NCBI GenBank assembly: GCA_037127255.1
Contig: JBANSL010000003.1
Span: forward strand, 48,088,814-48,152,813
Length of the DNA: 64,000 nt
Direction of reading: 5' to 3'
From: Persicaria tinctoria
Taxonomy: Eukaryota > Streptophyta > Magnoliopsida > Caryophyllales > Polygonaceae
In this document: in pieces, positions 40,964 to 53,322 of the stretch
Layout: the number at the start of each line of letters is the position of its first letter
How positions within the stretch are numbered: position 1 is the stretch's first letter
The notes under the pieces: generated by a model
What the model saw: the letters and a program-made list of their open reading frames with translations, nothing else
What the model was told of the DNA's origin: nothing
Databases searched by the model: none
Position numbers and translations under genes: made by a program

Positions 40964-41759
40964 TGCAACTATCTTAATTTGGGTTCTAGTTGGTGAGAGA
41001 GGATGATTGAATTGAAGGGAATGGGATAATTTGGGTTGTAGTTGGTGAGGGAGGATGATTGAATTGAAGGGAATGGGATAATTTCGGTTCTAGTTGGTCA
41101 GGGAGGATGATTGAATTGAAGGGGATGGGATGATGCAATTTAAGGGAGAATGGGTTGCCTATAACACGGCGTCGGACAACGTACCTGCCACCGGAAGAGG
41201 AAGAGACGAGCCGTGTGGAAGGTAATTAAGAGGAAAAGACGTGTGCAACTGCAGTGTAGTTGTACACGCAATGAATGTGGCCGGATGAGGAAGTGGAAGA
41301 GGCACAGACGGAGATTTTAAAGGGTCACTCATTTCCCGGGAATTTAATGTCTATGTACTAATTTTGTTAAATTTTGTTTTTGTTCATTTGATAATCGGTT
41401 ACAATATATTTAATGTTGAAGTCAAGTTTATACTTCATAGCAACGTAGAAAAAATGTACAAAATAACCAACCTTGTTACCATATTCAAATGTATATTAGT
41501 GCTAATTGACCTATATTTAATGTTTAAGCCAAGGTTATTAGGATCGGGATTCTAGGATCGAATGACAATAAGGTCCGTGTATCGGATCTTAACATCCCAT
41601 TAGGGGATCGTATGATCCCCGAAATATAATTATATAATAAATTACTAATTTATATAACAAAAGTTTATTAAATTAAAGTTATTTAATGACGGAAACATTG
41701 ATGATAATTACATAATATATTTTGATTTGAAGACATAAAAATCTACATTTACGAGCTTA
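40964..41759. other. Spacer with a 59-bp tandem repeat
   Basis: GGATGATTGAATTGAAGGG recurs about every 59 bases, three times, at about 41000-41130. The remainder to 41759 is AT-rich with no gene. It is probably the promoter of F-box copy 2 at its left end. Confidence 0.6.
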
Positions 41760-42165
41760 GAGCATGAGCAACCATGTGTTTTCGTTACCTTAAGGTTGCT
41801 AAAAGGTAATATCATGGTTGTAGACAAAACCTTAAGGTAAAGAGTGGGAAGGGGTTACCTTGGTGTGGAGAGGTAGGAAGTGCATTGGACCATGTGCAAA
41901 AGCATGATGCTTTATTTATTTGTATGTTTTTATATTTAACTAATAATATTATGATTGGTGGAAATCATATAGTGGGTATAAATAAAAGGGAAGAAGACAA
42001 TAATGACGTAAACTCATGGTTGTGGAGTAAAAATATGAAAACCTTATAGAAAGAGTTTGATTAAGTAGACAATTATTTAAAAGAAAATATAAATGAGATG
42101 TCAAAATATCATAGGGAGAGAAGAAAAAAATTGCATAAGAGGTAACCTTATGGTTGCGGATGGTC
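41760..42165. mobile_element. Tourist/Harbinger-like MITE (406 bp)
   Basis: Inverted ends: GAGCATGAGCAACCAT at the left; at the right, the minus strand reads GACCATCCGCAACCAT. They are flanked by TTA (41757-41759 and 42166-42168), the 3-bp target of PIF/Harbinger elements. No coding capacity. It inserted into the MULE. Confidence 0.85.
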
Positions 42166-42168
42166 TTA

Positions 42169-43142
42169 GACATTGTCATATTGGTTGAAAGGGTTCTTAT
42201 GTTACTTGACACGGGATCCGATATTTGGTGACCCTCTACCAAACCCACACCCCCACAGGGAGCCCCTCTCTCTTCATAATTACCACCACTCCATCGGTCA
42301 TATCACTCCCACTCTTCCCTTGCAAGCCACAAATAAATTCCGGAAGAAGAAGCGACGCCATCATCTTTGGTTCACCAGGGGTAGTCAACCTCATCCAAAA
42401 GCTTTCAATTCCAAGTAAGTACAACCTTGATTGCCATTTCTGTTGAAATTTCAGTGTTCGTAATTTAGGGTTTTCGTCGATTCCAAGTTTGTGTTCGAAG
42501 CTTTCAATTCCAAGTACGTACAACCCCGATTGCCATGTGTGCTTTGTGAAGTCAAACTTTCGAGATGTGTTATCTTGCATGTGCTTATTTTTGGTGAGAT
42601 ATCATCTCCCTCTCCAATTCATCTTCTCAATATATATTCTCCGAGTGTGATGATTAAAAAACAAATAGCACATTTAGCATCCTTTCTGTGTTAATCTAAA
42701 GCATAAAAATGATTAAGCCTATGAAAGTCGATGGCTGCGAAGTCTTTGTAATTGGTGACACGGGATTCAAATTTTGGTTACACGGGATGTGTAAGTTGGT
42801 GACACGGGTGATTTCTTCCATCTGTAACATAAGTTTGTCAGAACTTTAAATCATTCATATGAGTTTGATTTTGACGCTTGTATTTACCAATTACAACTAT
42901 GCTTGCACATACTTCTGTCCTTCTAAACATTATAAGATCTGGACATTATTTTACCTTATATTTTACTTTCTCCTTTCGTTGTTTGGTGACATATCATTTC
43001 CTAACACCATTCATCTTGTACACATATATGTACTTGTGTCCAATCTAAAACAGGCTTACATATTGTTCGCAATCACGTATGTTCTTTTGTTTGGTTTTAT
43101 TCTGGCATCAGACGGTTATTTTCCCTTGTACTGGTAGGAAGA
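42169..43142 (+). other. 5' region of the coiled-coil gene, partial duplication
   Basis: AAGCTTTCAATTCCAAGTA[A/C]GTACAACC occurs at about 42401 and 42496, so a segment of about 94 bases is duplicated and includes a GT donor-like site. The end, CTGGTAG before 43141, is a plausible splice acceptor. GTGACACGG motifs occur at 42757-42806. No separate gene is supported. Confidence 0.5.
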
Positions 43143-43781
43143 ATGTGGCCGCACTCAGATAGCGACATTGACACAGACTCCGACACCGATCGGAGCTATC
43201 AGAGTGGCGACGACCGCAGGTACTTCTGGCTCCGTTCAGATTACGACTATGGGAGAAGCCGCAGTGACCGTCGTGATCAGGACGATCATGATGATGAGTC
43301 AGAGGCCGACCAGGTTGCTGAGGACAACGCGCTATTTGATTTGGCCGCCGAAGAACTCATGGACCTTCGCCAGCGAGTCCAAAACCTGCTCAACCGGGAT
43401 GCTGCCCGGGAGGGGGTTCTGGCCGCCCAGCGCACTGAACTAGAAGCCGCCCGCACCCATGTCCAGACAACCACTCTTCAGCTGCAGGCCACCCAGTCCA
43501 CCCTGGAGGCCACAAATATTGAGTTGGAGTTTACCCAGAGTTCGCTGCAGGCCACAATTGATGAGAACTTGGTCCTCGCCAACAAGTTGGTGAGGAGCGA
43601 GGCTTGCAACAGGCACCTGGCGCAGCGTTTGGTCCGGGTGGGCTCCTTCGTATGTGGGAAGTGGGTCGGCCACGCTAGTGACCAGCTCCGCACCAGACAG
43701 CTGACACGATGGAACAGGCTGATGGGGTGGCTTCTCGTCCTGATGATGGGAGTTATGGTCCGTCTGGTCACCCGGGCTTAG
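43143..43781 (+). CDS. Coiled-coil protein with C-terminal membrane segment
   Basis: Unrecognised protein of 212 residues. Residues 1-60 are Asp/Ser/Arg-rich and acidic (DSDIDTDSDTDRSYQSGDD). Residues 62-155 form a long helical coiled coil (AARTHVQTTTLQLQATQSTL and similar). Residues about 191-210 are hydrophobic (WLLVLMMGVMVRLV) with basic residues just before, as in tail-anchored membrane proteins. The ATG follows an AG that may be a splice acceptor. The frame is open and GC-richer than its surroundings, which supports real coding. It sits between the F-box genes and the Ulp1 genes of the MULE. No function can be assigned; similar proteins are often encoded beside Ulp1-carrying MULEs only as hypotheticals. 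Confidence 0.6.
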   Translation: MWPHSDSDIDTDSDTDRSYQSGDDRRYFWLRSDYDYGRSRSDRRDQDDHDDESEADQVAEDNALFDLAAEELMDLRQRVQNLLNRDAAREGVLAAQRTELEAARTHVQTTTLQLQATQSTLEATNIELEFTQSSLQATIDENLVLANKLVRSEACNRHLAQRLVRVGSFVCGKWVGHASDQLRTRQLTRWNRLMGWLLVLMMGVMVRLVTRA

Positions 43782-44180
43782 GAGGTTCGAAGCTAGTTGT
43801 CTTGGTTTTTTTGCCAAAACTTGTGCTTTTGTTGTAGTAGTTGCCAAATACTGATGTGATTCCAAATAGCTGTGGTTTTTTTGGACTCCGCCAGGACTCC
43901 GTATGTGGCGGATGGCCCCCATTTCTTGCAGTTGGGGGCCTATGTATGGGTAGCTACAAACAATGTCTCACCCACGGTCGGTTAGTTGTCGTATTTTGGA
44001 ATGCCGAGTGTGGTTGCAACATTATGAATGGTGTGTGTAGTATCGGATATGGTATGTTTGGGGCAATGTCCCTCGTATATTCTGCAAGTCTAGTAGATTT
44101 CCACTTGTTGGTGTTTTGCATGTGTATGACATTGAATGATCCATAGGAGGCAAATTGTGAAATTATGTGGTTCGTATGAT
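43782..44180. other. Spacer downstream of the coiled-coil gene
   Basis: Probable 3' untranslated sequence. Nothing else is recognised. Confidence 0.35.
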
Positions 44181-45010
44181 AGGGGCTTGTCACAATTGGT
44201 ATATGAACCTATGAACACATACACAAAGTTAGTAATTGACACTACTCGCCATTGGTGACACGGACAATCACGTTATGTGACACGGGATTACAAGTTTTGT
44301 GACACGGGGTATTTCCTTACAACTTCTAATGTGCGTTTCAACCAAGTAAGTTGGTTGCCACATGACATTCAATATTCCACGAGAAAAAGAAAAAATGATG
44401 TGCTTCCTGTGACACGGCAATGTGACAATTCGTATATGAACCTAGCAACACATAAACAAGGTTATAACATCACCCTACTCGCCACCCGTGACACGGACAT
44501 TCACGTTAGGTGACACGGGATTGCAAGGTTGGTGACACTGGAATTTTCCTTTCAACTTCAATTATCACTTTCAACCGACTAACTTCGTTGGTACATGTGA
44601 TTCAATCATCTAGGAGACCATGACAATTCATGCGCTTCCTGTGACACGGCGTTGTGACATTTCGTATATGAACCTATCAACACTTAAACAAGGTTATAAC
44701 ATCACCCTACTCGCCAGCAGTGACACGGACATTCACGTCAGGTGACACGGGATTGCAAGTTCGGTGACAATGGATTACTCCTTACAACTAAAATTTTGAC
44801 TTTCAACCGACTTACGTGGTTGCTACCCCACATGCAATCATCCACGAGACCTTGGAAATTTATGCGCTTCCTGTCACACGGCGTTGTCACATGTAGTATA
44901 TGAACATATGAACTAATCAACAAGGTTAGAAAATCACCCTAGTCACCGTCAGTGACACAGGAAATCACGTTAGTTGACACGGGAATCAAAGTATGGTGGC
45001 AGAGGTTTTT
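44181..45010. repeat. Tandem array, about 232-bp unit, rich in GTGACACGG
   Basis: Four units with GTGACACGGACA at 44254, 44488, 44720 and (degenerate) 44951. Each contains two or three further GTGACACGG words, TATATGAACCTA and CCGACTAACTT-like blocks. It differs from the 224-bp satellite but shares the core motif. Confidence 0.88.
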
Positions 45011-45293
45011 TGGAACTAATTATAACCAATGTTCCAACCATGCCAACATGGTCAGCAAATGTTTACAAATTATGATACAAATAATGTATGAGTCCGCAAC
45101 ACATAACCACTCACCAAAGACAAACAATGCGAAATAGTTCAAATACCAACCTCGTGAACTCCCGTCCACAAGTAAATGTGAGAAGTGGCAACCATGTTCA
45201 TAAATATCCAACACAATAAAAACGATGTTCATAAAATGCATAGACCATAACATAAAATTTCATAACAATGGCCAATGGTGATCACAACTGAGA

Positions 45294-48200
45294 TCATAAC
45301 CCTGTACCATTGAAGATGCGAACCGCGAGCATGTGCCTGTACGCCCCGATGAAAACGTCGTCAAGACCGTCGTAGGTGGGGGCGTCCTTCGTGAGGAGTT
45401 GCATGAACCTGATCGTGTACGGTCCGCAGTCTCCACTGCAATAGAGAATCGTCGGAGTCGTATTCATTAAAGGCAGATGCAAGTATGAGACGAAGATATA
45501 TTTAAGTGTTGGACATAAATTACCTCTGCTTGTTTTGCGGAATCCTTTTCTCGCGACTAAGGGTGAACGGGTTTGCCAACTTGTCGCTGTAGGTAGCCAA
45601 CAACGCGGGGTGGCCTTTCATCAGTTCGGGGATAAGGTGGGTTATGCAACTTAAGTGTGCCGGCAGATGGCGGTCCCTGACGATGTACACGTCCGAATCA
45701 TAAAGCCTTACCTGCCACCCCAACAGATCTATCGCGACGGCAATCCAGTGAACACTGTCCACGTTCAAAGGTAGGAGGATGAGTTCCGCCCCTTCCCACG
45801 ACCGGCCTATCATCGCCGGGGACCGGCCGTCGAAGTAGCCAAGCAGCTTCTCGTCGGCTTGGTAGCTACCCTCATCGCTCTTGTATTTGCCCCACTCGGT
45901 CTGCAGATAGCGACCGAAATATGTGTCCACAACGATAACTCGACCAGCAAAGTCGCCGGCCCTCTCCGTTAACCCTTTCCGAAGAAGATAGCATGCTTGT
46001 TCCATGTGCTGCATCGATTACAACCCTAGTCAAAATCCAAATATCTCCCACTTCCTTTTACAGTACATACCTTGTCATTCAAAACACAAAGACAGTCACT
46101 TAGACGGGTATCGTACCTCAGAGTTAACCCAAACTGTGGGCGTTTTTAGTGCGGTGAAGAACTCCTTACTCAGCGCCGTGCCGTATGTAGTCATGCATGT
46201 GTCCTCATCCCCGCTGCACAACCACAACCACAATGTTAGGGGATCGGAGTCCTCTATGCAATAAGATGGGTAAGTATGCTCATGAGTGTCACCTTTCCAT
46301 CCACCGGAGGAACCCATCGTTGTCTGACACGGAAACAAGACCCAGATTCATCGCGACCGCGCCTTCGACAACGTTCTTCCCTTTTCGGCCCCGCGTTTTC
46401 TTCTCGGGGGGGGGGGGGGGGGGCTTCACTTCTCCTTCACCTCCTTGACCTCTCTTACTCTTCCTGCCTCGAGCGGGCTCCGGTCTTGCAGCCTCTGGGA
46501 TCTGCCAATAGGTTTTATAGTTTGAACGGTGAAGGAAAATAAATTTTCAAACCCGTCTCACCCTCATCTGTACTCGTGTCGGCTAACGGTGATACACTTG
46601 TCACTTACGTACTAGTATAGATTTAAACGACAGGAAATGTAACAGCCATTTTACCTTGTTCTCATCATGTCCTTCCCGCGTCGCTTCGTCGATCCCTGTA
46701 GGTGGTACAACCGTTGAACATGCTTTACCGCTTATGTCCTCACCATCCCTATGGTTCCCGACCTTCCGGTCAGTGACGTATCCCCCAGTTCCTCCAACGG
46801 TATCGTCTTTGACTGCCGGTGAGATCTGGCAATTGGTTACGGTTATGTCAACTGTGATTAAGATCATATATTTGTTCCCTTGTCACTTAACTTATTAATA
46901 CGTGTCGATTCACTTTCACAACCGTGTGCGGTGTGTGCAAAATAGTAACAAATTATGAATTGCTGATTCTATAACCCCTTCACCGTGGTTACACAAAATA
47001 CCATGTCAAGTAACAACGAAATTACCTCCTCTTCTCCTTCTGGTCGCTGGTCTTCCACCCTAGTTTGTCCTTCTGTCCCCCCGTTCTTTCGGTCGTTATC
47101 CTCTCCACATACATCGCCCATTGGTTTCTGCTCACCTCCTGCATTCGACTGCCCATCTCGCATCCCATTCACACAACCTGCCAACACCTTCATCTGAGAC
47201 ATAAAGTGCATAAATGAGGGGTGGTTAGCGAATGTTATTCAACATTGGGAGAAAAGTAACCCGTGTCACCTCTAACAGTTATCCGTGTCACATATAAAAT
47301 ATACTGGTGACACAAATGCCACAACCGTTACACGTACCTTCTCATCCATGCTCCGCATCCAACTTGACATGGCTCCCATCCTCTCCAACATCAGTTCTAC
47401 TGACTTCAACAACTTATCCTCCCAGGATTCACTGGTCCCATCTCGTTGCTCCGAACTCGGGCCGGACTTGGCTGAGCCTTCACCGTAATAACTCGGTGCC
47501 AACGCAGCCTCAATGTCATCAAAGTAAAGGTTAGGCTCCTCATGCTGGTAGAAGCACCCGCGCATCAAATCATACTCGCCGGCCAGAGGTACTAGTATCG
47601 GGTTGTCTTCGACCTTGATTCTATCAGCTTTATCAGGGTCCATGCGGGACTGGATCGTCTCATACATTAGATTGTCGTCATCGGCTATCCACCTCAGCAT
47701 GCGAGGCAACGCCGTGTTCGAGACCCGCTTGGCGAACGCCTCCCCAATCCCCGGCACTGCTTCGTACAGCCAAATCTAATACAACCACACATGAGTCCCT
47801 ACATTGCGCGTACTAGTTGAAGCATAAGTTCGGTCAAGTACGTTACCTGGAACGCATACGGAAATCCCATAAGCCCATATCCATATCGATCGTCCTTGTC
47901 GTTTGCCTTCGGCTTCAGGTCAACAACACGTCGTTCTATGACCCCCGACAGGGACTGGTGGGTGGCCTCGTACACAACCCTGCCCTAGAGGTAATCCAGA
48001 AATCGATCAACGTTCTCCACAAGCTTCACAATCCACCCTCGTATGGATTTCCTGGGTTCTTCCCCCAGCAGAACTCCTTCCACGATGAGTAGGAGAGCGA
48101 TCTTAAAACGCTTTCGAGCACTGAGCTCCTTCAATATGGAGTTCTTGAAGGCGTTATCCAGCTCACCGACCTTCATGTTGTCCGTTCCGAATAAGTCCTT

Positions 48201-48620
48201 CAGAGCCTTCTTTGTCTTCTTGTCATCCTCCGTCTCTGTGTCTTCCCCCCGAACTCGACCACACCGCAGCCCAGTCACGAGCGCAAACTCCTTCATAGAG
48301 AATCGCCGTAGCTTGCCTTGAAGCATGTACCAAGTCTCCCACTTCTTTTCTGTCACAAGCTGCCTTTGTAACACGTAATGCAGTAGTTGCGACGAGAATT
48401 GAACCCGGTTTGCCATTTGCACAATACCCCATAATTGGCTTCGCTGCAGCTTCTCCCAATCCACGGGGTCAACCCAATCGTCCATGTTGACGAGCAGAGA
48501 CACTTTGGAACACTGATTGACCCGGCCTCGGAAATGCTTATCTTCCGGCACTGCGAGTCGGGGCTCCACCTTCTTAGGTGCCCGAACACCTTTCCTCCTC
48601 AAATTCTGGGACCGAACCAT
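45294..48620 (-). pseudogene. DUF1985-Ulp1 protease gene 2, one nonsense codon
   Basis: Start Met at 48620 (MVRSQNLRRKGVRAPKK). Residues about 25-210 form the DUF1985-like domain (RRFSMKEFALVTGLRCG is its most conserved block), continuing to GYGLMGFPYAFQ near 47850. The next exon (47757-47330) has WLYEAVPGIG and an acidic segment, followed by hydrophilic linker exons (47210-46970, about 46840-46660, about 46500-46330). The catalytic part covers about 46215-46117, 46014-about 45522 and about 45437-45294. The triad is intact: His in SVHWIAVAIDL, Asp in LYDSD and Cys in GDCGPYTIRFM. An in-frame TAG at 47985-47987 replaces a Trp codon kept in gene 3. It is a SUMO-protease-like enzyme of the plant Ulp1/DUF1985 type and a head-to-tail paralog of gene 3. 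Confidence 0.83.
46406..46423. repeat. 18-base G run (poly-Pro codons on the minus strand)
   Basis: Eighteen consecutive G, read on the minus strand as six CCC Pro codons in a linker of Ulp1 gene 2. Length in the assembly may be unreliable. Confidence 0.9.
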
Positions 48621-50019
48621 GTTCTTCCTGCAATTAAGTGCACATGAACATTATCAATATCCACACAAACTCATCCCCTTCCGAATAAGTCTGTCTGCGA
48701 CTGTTTCACGATAAAAGGCCCATGTCACCTACTGAAGTAACCCTTGTCACCCAACAAAATAGCTCGTGTCATGATTGTAAATTTTCTTGACCCTAGTGTC
48801 CTACAGTACCCGTTTCTGACAGGGGTTTTTCTCCACTATGCCAATCTGGGTAAAAGCACTCGCAAGCCTCCGACCCTCTTCTTTAACCTCCCTTGCTCTT
48901 CTCTGTCAATTCCTCCCTTCCCCACACCCCTTTTATCCCAGATCTGTATTACCCCGTATCCCCATTTCCCCAAATGACAGGAATTCCCCAATTCCCCTAA
49001 TGACAGTAATTCCAATTCCCCAATTTCAGGTTTTTTTTCGATCCCAAATTGCATGCCTTACAACGAAACAGTTGAATAATGCAATTGAAGTGGGCAAGAT
49101 TGGAAATGAAGTGAAGATTCAGCATAGTAGCGATGGGTAGGGACAGATTTAAATAATCATTGAATTTGTACCTGTATTCCTGTGCCTTCCTCTCCGGTAC
49201 TGCCTTCTCCGGCGGCTTGGTCCGTTTTCCGGCGACTTCCTTCCTCTCCGGTACGAAAAAATGGGATAGTGCAAATTAAGTGGGGAAGAATGCAAATTAA
49301 GTAAAGATTATGGGTGTTACAGATGGGTGAGGACGGATTTTAAAATCCAATTGAGTTGTACCTGTTTTCCTGCGCCTTCCTCTCGAGTACGGGCTTCTCC
49401 GGCGTCTTCCTCCCTCTCCTGTACGGGTTCTCCCCTTTCCCTTCACTTCACAACCGCCTCCCTTCACTCCTAATATTCGGTCTCTATCTCTCTCTCTCCT
49501 TCCCTTGTGTAGGTGGTGGTTTTTAGTCGCCAACTGCAATGAATACAAGTTACGTACTATTCTTTTGTTTACCTTTTTCATTTCGAGGAACACAGCAATT
49601 TGTTTTCTTTTAAAAATTTTTTTTTAGTAGGTCAATCGAACTCTGCAACCAACTGCCACCCTGTCAAAGATTCCTTTTCCTTTGTCGTTTTGTTTTGTTG
49701 TCCCAGTATCGGGTCCCTTCTTTCCATGCACGTGTCACCTGACATGTTTCTTCGTGTCACTATTAACTGCATCATATTCCTACGTAAAGTGTAAATGACC
49801 CATGTCACCCCCTTTGAATCCTCGTGACCCCTTACGACAAATACCTTGTCACCAAATTGGATAGATACATGTAGCTACACTGCCAAGTTTAACATGTCCG
49901 CATATACAAATTTTTCACATTCGACAACTACCAAATTTTGCAAAATATCCAAATGTTTTACTTCCACTGTTACAGGAGGGTGTTTAAGATTGGAGCCAAG
50001 TGTTCAACTACGAAGTCTA
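48621..50019. other. Spacer between Ulp1 genes with imperfect duplication
   Basis: Includes the promoter of gene 2. A block of about 190 bases containing GAAGTGGGCAAGA...TACCTGTATTCCTG...CTTCTCCGGCGG is repeated imperfectly at about 49080-49260 and 49270-49445. TGTCACC motifs occur at 48724-48772 and 49734-49853. No gene is seen. Confidence 0.55.
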
Positions 50020-53000
50020 TCATCCGAGTCGACCATGGAATACCCCAACAGCTAGCATCTGGCGGTATGCCTCAATGTATGTGTCGTCCAATCCATCGAA
50101 GTTAGGGGCGGTCTCCATCAGGAGGTGCATGAATCGAATGGTGTACGGGCCACAATCACCGCTGCAAAGAGGAAAAATAGGTCAGAACGCGGACACCGAT
50201 TCCCCATCCAATCAAACGAAATTGAACGAAGTCATCCTACTTACGTTAGCTTGTTCTATGGAAGGCTCTTGTCCCGGCGAATGGCAAACGCCGTGGTGAC
50301 CTTATCCGCATACTTCACATTCAGATCTGGGTGTGCACCCATGACGACAGGGATCATGCTCGTCACATGCATTAAAAGGCTATGGAGTTGGCGTTCCGTC
50401 GCCGTGTGGACGTCGCAGTCATACACCCTTACCTCCCACTCCTTAAGATCGATGGCAAGGGCAACCCAGTGTTGGTTCTTGACGTTGAAGGGGAGGAGGA
50501 TGAGGTCCGCACCTGACCACGCTCGTCCCAACGGCTTCGGCGACCCCCCATTGAAGTACGCCATCAATGCATCACTAGGCTTGTACGCTTGGGGGGTGCC
50601 GGTGTACTCCTTCCATTCCCTAGGTAGATAAATTCCCGCTAAGCACGAATCGACTACGATGACTCCACTGCCCATGTCACCCGTTCTGTCTGCGACCGCT
50701 TTGCGCAGAAGGTAGCAGCACTCCTCCATCTTCTGCATGAAGTGAACCGCAATTACAATCCATAATCCTGACATGGGAAATTTTAGAGGTGACAAGTCGT
50801 CATACCACAGTTCCCAACCAATCCTTGGGTTTCTTCAGACGGTTGAGTAACTCCTTCGTCATATCCACACCGCAGGGTGACGTGCGCACCTCCGCGTCCC
50901 CACTGCACGTTAAGTTTCTGTTAGGTATTGTGGACGTCCAACTATCTACCTTCGTCGTCCATTCGAGTGTAAGACACAGAACCTACGTACCTTGCCAACC
51001 AACTTGTCATGGCGTCGTTGTCCGTCGCTGACACCATTCCTAGCTGAACAGCATCGGCGGGAACAGTTGCTGCCTTCTGGGGTCGCGGTTTCTTCGCCGG
51101 GGGAGCCAACTCCTCTCCAACAGCTTTCCTCGTCTTCTTCGCCGCCTTAGATACATAAACATGAGCTACCCTGGGCTTCGGCCTCTCCTCAACTTCATTT
51201 TTCTTTCCACCTTCCTCTTGACCGGACGCCTTTAAACCAACCTCTCCCACCTGCAAACATATCAAACTTCAGCTCAGATTTCCACTTCCCCTTGTCACAT
51301 AACAGATATTCTCATGTCACTTGACCTATACTATCATGTCACATATAAAATCACCTTTATTTCATAAATAAACCTTACCTCTTTGGTCTTTCCTTCCCCC
51401 CATCCCCTGCCTTGACAGATTCAGGTTTATTATCATTGTCCCCGACATCATGACCACCTTGGTTGCTCTCTCCTGATATCTCATCACTTGCCTTCACAGT
51501 TTCAAATTGGGTGTGCTTATCCCCGCCACCATCCACTTCACTTCCCTTCTCAACAGCACCTCCTAACTGCAAATGAATTCAATTTTTAATTATGGCTCAT
51601 ATTTTCCAGTGTCACTTAACATAAAAAATCATGTCACACGGCTAAAATATTCCTGTCACATTCTTCCAGTGTCGCTAAAATTAACAAATCTTGTGATGTT
51701 TACCAACAACATACCTTACCACCTGGTCCACCCTCACCGGCTTTACCCGCAATTGAGTCTATCAACTCGTCCAGTTTTTTCTCTTCTCCACCTTCTTCTT
51801 TATCGGTTGCTTCTTGCCATGCCGTCCCCTTATACTGAACATCCCGCAGCTCAGTCACGGCCACCTCCAATAATTTCAGCTGCAGGTGATCAAATTATTA
51901 CTTCATATCACCATACGGTGTCAAAAATCAACACAATTCACCCTTCATACCAATTTCGTTCATTATCTACACTACTTGTCACTTCTCCAATTTCACGTAT
52001 CCGCAGTCCATTTACCCTTGTTCACAGTTATCTCCAGTCTCCACATAACAAAAAATTGGGAAGTTATTGCGTACCTTTTCATCCATCTTCTCCATCCCCG
52101 TTGACATTGTCTGAAGCTTATCCATTACTTGTGCCAAAGTCTTGGCCATGTCCCCCACCCCGCCATCTTTGTCATTGCCTCCTCTTCCCGTATTTGGGGA
52201 CCTCCCACCAGGGGCTTCGAAATTTGTCAGGAACGGTGCAACTAGGTCGTCAAAAAAGGGGTCGGACTTCTCATCATCGTACACACACCCATCCATCAGC
52301 TCCAACTCAGCCTCCTCTGGTGTGAGTATTGGATTATCATCAATCTCTATGGCATCCTCTCCCTCTGCTTCGGTGCACCTGGCTATATCATTAGAAGCGA
52401 GGTTCTCGTCCTTGAGGGCCCATCTCATGCAACGAGGGAATGCCGTCGTCGACACCTTCGTCGCAAACCGGACCCCCCATTTCGGCATGGATTCCAGCAA
52501 CCAAATCTGCACCGTATCCCCACTCAAATTAGTACATTTTCAGCATATGATTTACAATTTGATCATGGGTGTGGTCGAGAAGGTTACCTGAAAGGATACC
52601 GGATAACCCAGCAGGCCATAACCATTGCGCTTCTTTCGATCTTCTGCCTTTATCTCAGCCTCCCGGCGCTTTACGGCGCCGTTCAGCGACACGTGTGTGG
52701 CAGCATAGATTACCCTCCCCCATGGGAATGCCAAAAACCTATCAACATTTTCCACCAATCGGACGATCCAGCTCCTCGGCCCCTTCCTCTGGTCCTCTCC
52801 TAACAAAACGCCCTCCACAATGTACAGCAGCACTAGCTTGAATCATCTTCTCGGGCTCCGCAACACCATTAGTGAGTTTTTCAGCTCGGTCTCGAGCTCG
52901 CCAACCGTCATCTTCTCGTTCCCAAAAAAATCCTTTATAGCTTTCTCGTCCTCCTCCATCTCAGTAGCTGCTGGTTGACTGCACCGCAGCCCGGTTACTA

Positions 53001-53322
53001 AGGCGAACTCCTTGAGGGAGAACCTCCTGAGCTTCCCCTTAATCCAGTACCACGTCTCCCACTCCTTTTCGCTTGTAAGCTGTCGCTGGAGTGCATAATG
53101 CACAATTTGTGAAGAAAATTTCACAGTGTGCGCCAGCCGCACTACCCCACTAAGCTGGGAGTCCAGCAACTTCTGCCAGTCCCTAGGGTCAACATAATCG
53201 TCAATGTTGTTCAGCATTGACATTCTTGAGCCTTGGTTGACCCGGGCCCGAAAATGCCTGTCTTCGGGAACTAGGTAGTCAGGCACTTTGTTCTTCACGC
53301 TCACATTCTTCGTCCTCACCAT
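50020..53322 (-). pseudogene. DUF1985-Ulp1 protease gene 3, one nonsense codon
   Basis: Start Met at 53322 (MVRTKNVSVKNKVPDYLVPE). The DUF1985-like domain runs to GYGLLGYPVSFQ near 52590, with RRFSLKEFALVTGLRC conserved. Then follow an acidic exon (about 52506-52077, WLLESMPKWG), Gly/Lys-rich linker exons (about 51880-51720, 51570-51375, 51254-50990) and catalytic exons (about 50900-50800, 50740-50245, 50161-50020). The triad is intact: His in NQHWVALAIDL, Asp in VYDCD and Cys in GDCGPYTIRFM. An in-frame TGA at 52843-52845 falls where gene 2 has an Arg codon, consistent with a CGA to TGA change. The stop at 50020-50022 ends HGRLG. It is the same size and layout as gene 2. Confidence 0.83.

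Noticed and set aside
36264..45010. CRISPR-like appearance of regularly spaced repeats
   Set aside because: Units are 220-235 bp tandem satellites in a plant genome, with no repeat-spacer structure.
51573..52325. 250-residue plus-strand frame
   Set aside because: It lies opposite exons and introns of Ulp1 gene 3; the minus strand carries the recognisable domain.
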